Shown here one piece after another: positions 56,701-63,597 of a DNA stretch of 64,000 bases. Position 1 is the stretch's first letter. Each line of letters begins with the position of its first letter. The stretch comes from Bacteroidia bacterium. GTDB taxonomy: Bacteria; Bacteroidota; Bacteroidia; Flavobacteriales; Flavobacteriaceae. Location: assembly GCA_030427865.1 (NCBI GenBank), contig JAUICK010000004.1:124001-188000 (forward strand), in the 5' to 3' direction. The notes under the pieces are model-generated. The model did no database searches and had not been told where the DNA came from. It saw only the letters and a program-made list of their open reading frames with translations. A program made the position numbers and the translations under genes.

Positions 56701-57922
56701 TGATGTAGATTGTAATGATAACGATGCTGCTGTTAATCCAGGTGCTACAGAAATTTTATACAATGGTGTAGACGATGATTGTGACCCTGCTACTTTAGAC
56801 ACTGTAGACGCCGATAATGATGGTTATAATAGTGATGTAGATTGTAATGATAATGATGCTGCTATTAATCCAGGTGCTACAGAAATTTTAAATAACGGAA
56901 TTGATGATGATTGTGACCCTGCTACAGTAGATGTTATTAATTATACATTATCTGTTAGTGCTGTTAATGGTTCAGTAACACCAAACAGTGGAACATACGC
57001 AGCAAATACAAGTGTAACCATAACAGCTACAGCAAGTTCGGGTTATCAATTTAGTAGCTGGTCTGGAGATGCAAGTGGTTCTACTAATCCTTTAACAATT
57101 ACAATGGATGCCAACAAAAACATAACCGCTAATTTTACGCAAATCCCAACAAATACAACAACTACAATCTCTGTAGTAGATGATGCTCACGTAAGAAATG
57201 GTACTTATAAAAACGACAAATATGGTACTTATTCTAATATGCATATAAAAGAAACATCAGCCAACAATAAGAATAGACAAACTTTTTTAAAGTTTAATCT
57301 TAATAACATTAGTAATGTTGTCTCTGCAACACTAAGAATTAACAATACTGGTGGCAATGGAAGTGTTTTATTAAATAAAGTTTCTGATGATACTTGGACT
57401 GAAAGCAATATAACTTGGGCTAATAAACCTACTATAGGAAATAACGTTGGCACTATTACACTAAATGGTTCTGGAAATCATGATATAGATGTTACAAACT
57501 ACGTTGCAACTGAAGCTCAAAACGATGGTAATGTTAGTTTTGTGCTTAGAGGCTCAACATCTAATTTTATGAAAATCTCTAGTAAAGAAGGTAATAATGC
57601 ACCCAAATTAATTATTGAATATAGTAATAATTCTGCAAAATCATCTCAAGAAGGAACAGTTTTAACAACACAAAACTTTGAGGACAATAATGCAATTTTT
57701 GTTTATCCAAATCCAACCAAATCATTGCTTAATTTTAAAATAGAAAATGCGGATATTAAAAATGGAAAAATTCAAGTTTTTGATGTAACTGGAAGATTAG
57801 TAAAAACAAAATCTATATCTGGAAAATCAATGCAATTGCAATTAGATGGCCCTGCTGGAATTTATATTATAAGAATTCAAACTAAGAGTACATCAACAAT
57901 TAAAAGAATAATTAAAAAGTAA
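53768..57922 (+). CDS. Multimodular T9SS-secreted clan-A glycoside hydrolase
   Basis: 1384 residues. After the signal peptide (LLLILCCSTGLYAQ) come a beta-sandwich (about 22-165) and a TIM-barrel hydrolase (about 170-620) with probable acid/base Glu321 (WIELGNENYH) and nucleophile Glu438 (SALITEWGV). A CBM4/9-like domain (about 640-790) follows, then six 44-residue calcium-type repeats (794-1057), a divergent InlB-like repeat (about 1058-1130), a DNRLRE/CBM96-like domain (about 1140-1298) and a type A T9SS sorting domain (VYPNPTKSLLNFKI to the end). The barrel resembles GH51/GH39-type clan A, but I cannot assign a family. It is probably the secreted or surface endo-enzyme of the locus. Confidence 0.85.
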   Translation: MKNNYLLKLLLILCCSTGLYAQTLPADISFNNNNWTESSSGVTLSGNEYTITGNASGTRKVYLDVPVADTYTDVYITADIEINNVVYGDRIYKAPRVKIYKGGTTSLLLAENLNYHPEGAFYKVGVVVKRYDKKNISSLRVEFLMQNASGEMKIKNPVITNVKPAMDFSFPFTTPSSTTYTLDIDTNSKHTFNNDLLSTNTHFRFMENQGGYNWSSSETSQVINNWFPQSNFRFPGGTVGNYYNWSTDKYHPQNSNGITIGNHSTAFEFDYTAYKNICTTNNASSTLMFNVLIDSPTDSKNRLQSRINDNLDVKWIELGNENYHTGQQGGNVTDVDSYISHTVDMVTQLKTVDPNVKAAVCLEKEYYYTGSWNQKIKAYADGTNDYFDAATFHNYNNSNAFLYSGSTVYRMMNSYKITMDRINKFNTNFPGKSALITEWGVLSNGTPVNFTQTLASADVFLALEKGSQQGIVKQAGLHMLWKNNIYSESTLTYLDSGQMKLTALGVMYASLFDVFKDKEVYDAYSAGPDLEANLDGMYAKAVDAGTEYKIFVVNKLPTTSTLNYKINGVAYEGNYTIETFKEDITKELKTPYTSKSSAWTSNTPSATGGNLSIPAYSINIITISKACDASEDNIIANGTAECLLADGNWTGVVASSTDSEATFSDESTIVNGGNNAFKISTTKTNTLATPELEDIRIDNAKYDGDFNGKTITIDVWAKSDVSAQIGIQLKVDKTAGGSSYIVTSPTLTTTYTKYTLTADITEATTGVSLRLLAGKTVANYYFDDIVGTVSINLDVDNDGYNNDVDCNDNDAAINPGATEILYNGVDDDCDPATLDTVDADNDGYNSDVDCNDNDAAVNPGATEILYNGVDDDCDPATLDTVDADNDGYNSDVDCNDNDAAVNPGATEILYNGVDDDCDPATLDTVDADNDGYNSDVDCNDNDAAVNPGATEILNNGIDDDCDPATLDTLDADNDGYNSDVDCNDNDAAVNPGATEILYNGVDDDCDPATLDTVDADNDGYNSDVDCNDNDAAINPGATEILNNGIDDDCDPATVDVINYTLSVSAVNGSVTPNSGTYAANTSVTITATASSGYQFSSWSGDASGSTNPLTITMDANKNITANFTQIPTNTTTTISVVDDAHVRNGTYKNDKYGTYSNMHIKETSANNKNRQTFLKFNLNNISNVVSATLRINNTGGNGSVLLNKVSDDTWTESNITWANKPTIGNNVGTITLNGSGNHDIDVTNYVATEAQNDGNVSFVLRGSTSNFMKISSKEGNNAPKLIIEYSNNSAKSSQEGTVLTTQNFEDNNAIFVYPNPTKSLLNFKIENADIKNGKIQVFDVTGRLVKTKSISGKSMQLQLDGPAGIYIIRIQTKSTSTIKRIIKK
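56147..56938 (+). repeat. Six tandem 132-base coding repeats (MopE-type metal-binding modules)
   Basis: Six in-frame units begin at 56147, 56279, 56411, 56543, 56675 and 56807. Each encodes 44 residues with a D-x-DNDGY calcium-type loop, VDCNDNDAA, NPGATEI and DDDCDPAT. Two Cys per unit could form disulfides. Units are nearly identical in DNA, so copy number may vary between strains. Confidence 0.9.
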
Positions 57923-57971
57923 CTCTTTTAAACAATAAATCATCCAAAAATAGGTAGATAATATTAAAAAT

Positions 57972-58002
57972 AAACCAGTGAAAACAAATTCACTGGTTTT
58001 TT
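57972..58002 (+). terminator. Rho-independent terminator after the multimodular hydrolase
   Basis: Arms AAACCAGTGAA and TTCACTGGTTT around six bases, followed by T-rich sequence. It lies 50 bases after the stop. Confidence 0.85.
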
Positions 58003-58209
58003 ATCTTTTACTTGTTTAGATAAAACGAAATTATTAGTAAAATTCTGAGAAATAAAAATACAAAAATCACAAAAGGGTAATGCAGTTGTTAAGTATATCT
58101 TTTTTATTTTAATAGTTGCAATAAACACTACGAATCAAAATTATAAGATATTTATAGTTTATAAAATTTAGTAGATTCTAAATAACTTTTTTCTCTCATT
58201 AAAAACCAC

Positions 58210-58247
58210 TTGACAATATATTAACCTAATAAGATTTATAATAAACC
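58210..58247 (+). promoter_or_regulatory. Proposed HTCS operator, site D (before the epimerase)
   Basis: TTGACAATATATTAACCT, then AATAAGAT and TAAACC. Half-sites TTAACC (12-17) and TAAACC (33-38) are 21 bp apart. It lies 88 bases before the epimerase ATG, the same distance as site E from its gene. Confidence 0.65.
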
Positions 58248-58297
58248 AGTTTCTAATTGTTGAAAATTACTTTTACTTAATTAAAAAATTTGTATCC

Positions 58298-59281
58298 ATG
58301 AATTGTATTTTTTTTAAACCAGTATTTTTAAGTTTATTTATTTTTCTTTTTTTAAAAGTAAATATTTATGGCAAAACAAATTTCATAAAAAATGATACAA
58401 TAGTGCTTCAAAATAATTTTTTAATTGTTAAAATAAAAAAGAAAGGAGCAGAGATTATTAGTGTATTTAATAAAAAAAAATCTTTTGAACATATTTGGCA
58501 AGCAGATAAAAATTCTTGGAACCAAAGTGCCCCAATATTATTTCCGATAGTTGGTAAACTTAAAAATGGTAAATATATCCTTGATAATAAAGAATATAAA
58601 ATGAAAAACCATGGATTTGCAAGTTTTTCTGACTTTCAAGTAGTTTCTAAATGTAATAAAAAAGCGGTTTTTAAATTAACAAGTAACAGTAATACACTAA
58701 AAAAATATCCGTTTAAGTTCAAATTATTAGTAAAATACACCTTAAAAGGAGGTAAAATTTTAATAGAAAACACAGTTGAAAATACAGACAATAAAAAAAT
58801 GTATTTTTCTATTGGCGCCCACCCTGGTTTTAACATTCCTTTTAATAAAGGCGAAAAATACACAGATTACTATTTAGAATTTAATAAAACAGAAACAATA
58901 GATAGATTGCCTTTAACCAAAAAAAAAGGTTTGTTAAGTACTAAGGTTGTCAAGAATTATTTAGCTAATACAAATAAATTACACCTTAACCATCAAATGT
59001 TTAAAGATAGAGCTGTAATTCTTAAAGAGCTAAAGTCATCAATAGTAAAAATAAAAAGTAAGAACTCTAATATGTCTGTAAGAATTCAAATTAAAAATTT
59101 TCCTTATTTAGGTATATGGACTACCTCAAAGTCTAACATGCCTTTCATTTGTATAGAACCTTGGTATGGTATTTCTGATGCTATAAATACAAATGGTAAC
59201 TTTAAAAATAAAAAAGGCATACAGATGTTAGATACCGCCAAGAAATTTAAAATGAAATACTTTATTGAAATAAGAAATTAA
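58298..59281 (+). CDS. Exported aldose 1-epimerase (LacX-like)
   Basis: 327 residues. The fold landmarks of the LacX branch of mutarotases are visible: KKKGAEIISVFNKK, APILFPIVGKLKNGKY, MKNHGFASFSDFQV, the catalytic-region SIGAHPGFNIPF and the late FICIEPWYGISD. Unlike the usual cytoplasmic LacX proteins it begins with a signal peptide (FLSLFIFLFLKVNIYGK), so it would work in the periplasm. It may interconvert anomers of the sugars released there. The gene lies 8 bases before the third sulfatase, with proposed HTCS site D upstream. Confidence 0.85.
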   Translation: MNCIFFKPVFLSLFIFLFLKVNIYGKTNFIKNDTIVLQNNFLIVKIKKKGAEIISVFNKKKSFEHIWQADKNSWNQSAPILFPIVGKLKNGKYILDNKEYKMKNHGFASFSDFQVVSKCNKKAVFKLTSNSNTLKKYPFKFKLLVKYTLKGGKILIENTVENTDNKKMYFSIGAHPGFNIPFNKGEKYTDYYLEFNKTETIDRLPLTKKKGLLSTKVVKNYLANTNKLHLNHQMFKDRAVILKELKSSIVKIKSKNSNMSVRIQIKNFPYLGIWTTSKSNMPFICIEPWYGISDAINTNGNFKNKKGIQMLDTAKKFKMKYFIEIRN

Positions 59282-59289
59282 GAAATAGA

Positions 59290-60720
59290 ATGAAACGTAT
59301 AATTTTTCTATTAGCCATTTTTTTAATAATCAGTCAATCATGCACAAATAGAAAGAATGCCGAAGTCAAAAAAAAGAACGTTTTAATTTTTTTAGTTGAT
59401 GATTTAGGTTATCACGATTTATCATCAAAAGGATCTGTTTTTTATGAAACACCAAATATTGATAGACTTTCTAAAGAAGGTGTAGATTTTGAAAACGCCT
59501 ATGTAAGTCATCCCAGATGCTTACCATCACGTTATGGAATTCAAACAGGCAAAATACCAGGAAGAAATGGTGTTCCTGGAGGAAAAAATGTTGGTATAAT
59601 AATGGATAACGACATAACCATTGGTGAAGCATTTAAAAGAAATGGTTACGAAACTTTTTTTGCTGGAAAATGGCATTTAGGAAAAACCGAAAAGCATTGG
59701 CCACAAAACAGAGGGTATAATATTAATATTGCTGGAGGTGCTGCTGGTGCACCAAAATCTTACTTTTGGCCTTATAATGAAGGTACCTGGGAAGAAGATA
59801 ATGGTATGAAATCTAACAAAAAGAAAGGCTTTCTTAAAATTAAAGGTTTAGAAAAAGGTGCAAAAGGAGAGTACTTAACTGATAGGCTTACAAACGAAAC
59901 CATAAATTTTATAAACAAGAAACACAATAAACCTTTCTTTGCTATTTTAGCGCATTATGGTGTACATACCCCTTTAGAAGCGCAAAAACATTTGATTGAC
60001 AAATACAATAAAAAATTAAAAACCTTATCTTTTTCGGGGGCAGAAATAAAAATTAAAGATGGAGAAACAAAGCAATTTCAAAATCAAGCAGTTTATGCTG
60101 CCATGATTGAAAGTGTTGATAACAGTTTAGGAAAAATAGTAAAAGCTCTAAAAGATAATGGAATGTACAACAATACTATTATTGTATTTACCTCAGATCA
60201 TGGAGGACTTTCTAATAGAGGTCTTGGCAACAAACGTATTTTAGCTACATCTAACTTGCCCTTAAGAGCTGGTAAGGGTCATATATATGAAGGAGGAATA
60301 AAAGTACCTCTTATTTTAGGCGGAGCTATATCTTCTAAAGGCCATAAAAACCAGCAAATAACGAGTAATATAGATATGAAACCAACACTCTTAGATCTGT
60401 GCGATTTAAAACACCCTAAAGAAAACATAGATGGTATTAGTATTGCAGAATCTATCAAAAATAATTCAACTATAGAGCGAACATTAATTTGGCACTCACC
60501 AAGAGCAAGGTTAATTTCTACAGGAGATAATTTTTGTACAGTAATACGCATGGGTAATTATAAATTATTTGATTTCTATAAAAATAATGTTGTAGAACTT
60601 TACGATTTATCTAAAGACCCTTTTGAAGAACATAATATTGCAGATACAAATAAAAAGTTGGTAGCTTCTTTAAAAACACAAATTACAGACTGGAAAAAGA
60701 AAGTAAGAGCTATAAATTAA
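59290..60720 (+). CDS. Sulfatase (S1 family), arylsulfatase A-like
   Basis: 476 residues, lipoprotein (FLIISQSCTNR, Cys18). Landmarks are FLVDDLGYHDLSSKGS, the formylglycine motif CLPSRYGIQTG with Cys77, FAGKWHLGKTEKHWPQNRGYNINI and SDHGGLSNRG, then TSNLPLRAGKGHIYEGGIKVPLIL. The TSNLPLRAGKG-x-x-YEGG stretch is typical of S1_16-type sulfatases. It follows the epimerase by 8 bases and ends 2 bases before the stop of the convergent GH5 gene; there is no terminator between them, so antisense read-through is possible. Confidence 0.92.
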   Translation: MKRIIFLLAIFLIISQSCTNRKNAEVKKKNVLIFLVDDLGYHDLSSKGSVFYETPNIDRLSKEGVDFENAYVSHPRCLPSRYGIQTGKIPGRNGVPGGKNVGIIMDNDITIGEAFKRNGYETFFAGKWHLGKTEKHWPQNRGYNINIAGGAAGAPKSYFWPYNEGTWEEDNGMKSNKKKGFLKIKGLEKGAKGEYLTDRLTNETINFINKKHNKPFFAILAHYGVHTPLEAQKHLIDKYNKKLKTLSFSGAEIKIKDGETKQFQNQAVYAAMIESVDNSLGKIVKALKDNGMYNNTIIVFTSDHGGLSNRGLGNKRILATSNLPLRAGKGHIYEGGIKVPLILGGAISSKGHKNQQITSNIDMKPTLLDLCDLKHPKENIDGISIAESIKNNSTIERTLIWHSPRARLISTGDNFCTVIRMGNYKLFDFYKNNVVELYDLSKDPFEEHNIADTNKKLVASLKTQITDWKKKVRAIN

Positions 60721-60722
60721 AA

Positions 60723-61736
60723 TTACTTTTTATTCCAATTTAAAATATACTTTTTTGCTAATTTTCCTGAAACAGTTAGGTCTTTTTCGGACCAATATCC
60801 ATTAACGTTGGTATTAGGTTTTAATGCAGAGGCACCTTCATCTTTATTATTAATAGACCAATTGCAATGAATTAATTTGTGTTTTTTCATAAAATCCATC
60901 CATATTTTTGTAGATTCTGAATCTACAGAACCACCTCCATCAGCTTCTACACTGCCCCACTCTGTTACAATTAAAGCAAGCCCATTATCAATTGCTTTTT
61001 GAGCTTTGTTTATTAACCATTCTTTATGAGAAGCAGCATAAAAATGTAAGGTATACGCAATATTTTTGTACCCTATAATTGGGTTTTCTGATGCTTTATC
61101 TACATCTTGAGACCAATGAGGAGTACCAACTACAATAATATTATCTGGGTCTATTTTTCTAATTGCAGCTATTACTTTTTCTGAATAAGGTTTTACAATT
61201 GTATCCCAAGAAACTTTTAAGGGTTCATTATAAATTTCATAAATAACGTTAGGATATTTTCCATATTTTTTTGCCATTTCAGTAAAAAACTCTATTGCTT
61301 CTTTTTCTGTATTATGGGCATTATGGCTATGCCAATCAATAATTACATATAGACCTAAATCTATACAAGCATTTACAACTGTTTCTAGTTTAGATTGATT
61401 TGTTTTTTTATCAAAAATATAACTATCATGAATTTCTGGGTCTGCTGTCATTGGAACTCTAATTATTTCTGATTTCCACTTTTCTTTTAAGTGTTTTATC
61501 ACCTTTTTATTGTAAAATCCATTTCCCTTGTAATAATTATTAGACCAAAACATGCTATTGCCTGCAAAACTTACAGGTTGTCCATTTTCATTAACAACAT
61601 AATTTCCTTTAATAGATAATGCCCCATTTTTATCTACAATAGATGGCTGTTTTATCTCATTATTCTTTTTTGAGATCGATATGTGGTTTTGAGAACAACT
61701 TAAAAAAATCAAAAAAAACAATACTAAAGTTTTCAT
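60723..61736 (-). CDS. GH5_2-type endo-beta-1,4-glucanase lipoprotein
   Basis: 337 residues, lipoprotein (LIFLSCSQ, Cys14). GH5 landmarks are NGQPVSFAGNSMFWSNNYY, IIRVPMTAD, VIIDWHSHNAHN, the acid/base Glu171 in VIYEIYNEPL, HFYAASHKEW and the nucleophile Glu259 in LIVTEWGSV. The ending CNWSINNKDEGASALKP is the GH5_2 (cellulase) signature. It should cut beta-1,4-glucan endo-wise at the cell surface or in the periplasm. It is the only minus-strand gene inside the sulfatase block and is divergent from the fourth sulfatase; proposed site E lies in the shared promoter gap. Confidence 0.92.
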   Translation of the reverse strand: MKTLVLFFLIFLSCSQNHISISKKNNEIKQPSIVDKNGALSIKGNYVVNENGQPVSFAGNSMFWSNNYYKGNGFYNKKVIKHLKEKWKSEIIRVPMTADPEIHDSYIFDKKTNQSKLETVVNACIDLGLYVIIDWHSHNAHNTEKEAIEFFTEMAKKYGKYPNVIYEIYNEPLKVSWDTIVKPYSEKVIAAIRKIDPDNIIVVGTPHWSQDVDKASENPIIGYKNIAYTLHFYAASHKEWLINKAQKAIDNGLALIVTEWGSVEADGGGSVDSESTKIWMDFMKKHKLIHCNWSINNKDEGASALKPNTNVNGYWSEKDLTVSGKLAKKYILNWNKK

Positions 61737-61812
61737 GTGCGTTATGATATAAAATTTACATTATATCAAATTTAAACTATTTTTTACTCTAATCCCTTTG
61801 TTTACAACACAT

Positions 61813-61850
61813 TTGACGATATCTAAACCTATTAAGATGCAGATGAAACC
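61813..61850 (+). promoter_or_regulatory. Proposed HTCS operator, site E (GH5 / sulfatase divergent gap)
   Basis: TTTGACGATATCTAAACCT, then ATTAAGAT and GAAACC. Half-sites TAAACCT (12-18) and GAAACCT (33-39) are 21 bp apart, with 6 of 7 bases equal. It lies 88 bases before the sulfatase ATG and may also serve the divergent GH5 gene. Confidence 0.65.
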
Positions 61851-61886
61851 TTTATCCTGTAATCTAAAAGTACTTTTATCCTGTAA
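61851..61886 (+). repeat. Direct repeat TTTATCCTGTAA x2 beside site E
   Basis: TTTATCCTGTAA occurs at 61851-61862 and 61875-61886, 24 bases apart, between site E and the sulfatase ATG at 61901. It could be a second regulator site or simple duplication. Not seen in the other promoters. Confidence 0.55.
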
Positions 61887-61900
61887 AATTATAGATAACT

Positions 61901-63550
61901 ATGAGACATCGTTTTTTTAGAATTTTTGTTTTTATTGTAAGTACAATTTTTACTGTAAGTTGTTCTAAAAACAATCTTAAAAATGAAAAAATAGAAAATA
62001 AAAAACCAAATATTATTTTCTTTATTGCTGATGATATGTATCCTTGGATGTTTAACAATACAGATAAAGGAAAAGATAAAAATGGCAAACCTTTAAATTT
62101 AACACCCAATTTAGATAAGTTAGCAAAAGAAGGGGTTTGGTTAGAAAACATGAAAGTAGTATCTCCTGTATGTACACCAAGTCGTTATAATGTATTAACA
62201 GGAAATTATGCAAGTAGAGCATCTAACGAAGCTTTTACAGGTTTTACAGAAAAAAACGATGGTCAAACAGTTATTCAATGGAATTCTTATATAGTTCCTG
62301 GACAAGAAACCATGGGTACTTACTTTCAAAAATTAGGTTACAAAACAGGTTTTGTAGGTAAAAATCATATTATAGAAAGTTTATCTCAAGTTGGTGATGG
62401 TGGAGAAAAACCTGAACTAGATGCAGATCCTACAGACCCTAAAGTAAAAGAAGGTTTAGAGTACAGGTACAAAGAATTACAAAAAGATATAAAAAAATCT
62501 GGATTTGATTATGCAGAATCTTTATATCACAACAATCCAAATTGGTTAGGAATAAGAGCATTAGCATACCAAAACATGGATTGGATTGCAGAAGGAGGAG
62601 TAAACTTCATCGATAAATATAATAAAGCCCCATTTATGCTATACATAGCATCTACTTTACCCCACGCTCCTCTAAAACCAGAATTATCATGGAAAGCAGA
62701 TAGGAGAATTACTCCAAAAGGAATTTTGGAAAAAGCACCAACAGTTTTACCTCAACCTCCAGTAGAATCAATTCAAAAGAGAATTAAAGAAGCAGGCTAT
62801 GAAGGGAAAAATCGTGAAAATATTTTATGGTTAGATGATGCAGTGGGTGCCCTTTTTAGTAAGTTAGAAAAAGAAGGTGTATTAAATAATACTATAGTGG
62901 TCTTTTTCAACGATCATGGTCAAGATTTTAAAGGTACTTTATATGAAGGAGGCGTAAACTCTCAAGCATTTATATGGAAAAAAGGAGGTTTTAAAATTGG
63001 TAATGTTTTAGAAAACCCAGTTTCTAATGTAGATTTTTTACCTACTTTATTAGATTTTGCTGGTAATACAAAAGATTTAGATAACTTTGATGGTAAGAGT
63101 TTTAAACCTGCTTTAGAGGGTAAAAAATACAAAGGAAGAACTTCTTTTTACCACGAATTAGGTTATGCAAGAGCAGTAGTTAAAGATAACTTTAAATACT
63201 ATGCTGTGAGATACCCTAAGTGGGCAATGAATTTTACCTTAGAACAACGTAAAGACACATTAGAAAAATACACAAAATTTAGAGAGTCTTTTGGCGAACA
63301 TGGTATTTCAGATGATCCTAAGGCTCCTTTCGGACAGTTAGAAATGGTTCCTGGTGGTGGAGGCGCAGAGCATAATGCGTACTTAAATCACCCACATTTT
63401 TCAGAACCAGATCAATTGTATGATTTAAAAAATGATCCTGAAGAAAAAAACAATTTAATTAATAATCCAAAATATGCTGATAAACTGAAAATGTTGAAAG
63501 CAGAATTAAAAGAATATATAAAATCCTTACCAGGAAAATATAATATTTAA
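61901..63550 (+). CDS. Sulfatase (S1 family)
   Basis: 549 residues, lipoprotein (IVSTIFTVSCSKN, Cys21). Landmarks are IIFFIADDMYPWMF, the formylglycine motif CTPSRYNVLTG with Cys91, GFVGKNHIIESLSQ and the active-site FFNDHGQDFKGTLYEGGVNSQAFIW. The ending is a normal sulfatase C-terminal region (QLYDLKNDPEEKNNLIN). GKNH replaces the usual GKWH, and I cannot name the subfamily. A proposed HTCS site and a direct repeat lie upstream. The next sulfatase starts 47 bases downstream. Confidence 0.9.
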   Translation: MRHRFFRIFVFIVSTIFTVSCSKNNLKNEKIENKKPNIIFFIADDMYPWMFNNTDKGKDKNGKPLNLTPNLDKLAKEGVWLENMKVVSPVCTPSRYNVLTGNYASRASNEAFTGFTEKNDGQTVIQWNSYIVPGQETMGTYFQKLGYKTGFVGKNHIIESLSQVGDGGEKPELDADPTDPKVKEGLEYRYKELQKDIKKSGFDYAESLYHNNPNWLGIRALAYQNMDWIAEGGVNFIDKYNKAPFMLYIASTLPHAPLKPELSWKADRRITPKGILEKAPTVLPQPPVESIQKRIKEAGYEGKNRENILWLDDAVGALFSKLEKEGVLNNTIVVFFNDHGQDFKGTLYEGGVNSQAFIWKKGGFKIGNVLENPVSNVDFLPTLLDFAGNTKDLDNFDGKSFKPALEGKKYKGRTSFYHELGYARAVVKDNFKYYAVRYPKWAMNFTLEQRKDTLEKYTKFRESFGEHGISDDPKAPFGQLEMVPGGGGAEHNAYLNHPHFSEPDQLYDLKNDPEEKNNLINNPKYADKLKMLKAELKEYIKSLPGKYNI

Positions 63551-63597
63551 AACAACTCTTTAAACTTACAAACTTTTTCAAAGTCTAAAATATAAAC

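Larger units (their letters stand above)
57923..58297. other. 375-base gap without a gene
   Basis: The AT-rich gap between the multimodular enzyme and the epimerase holds a terminator (57972-58002) and proposed HTCS site D (58210-58247). No open frame with a plausible start and no RNA gene was recognised in it. Confidence 0.7.

Noticed and set aside
56147..56938. Six regular 132-base repeats, considered as a CRISPR or satellite array
   Set aside because: They are contiguous without spacers, in frame, and encode a known type of metal-binding protein module inside a large gene.
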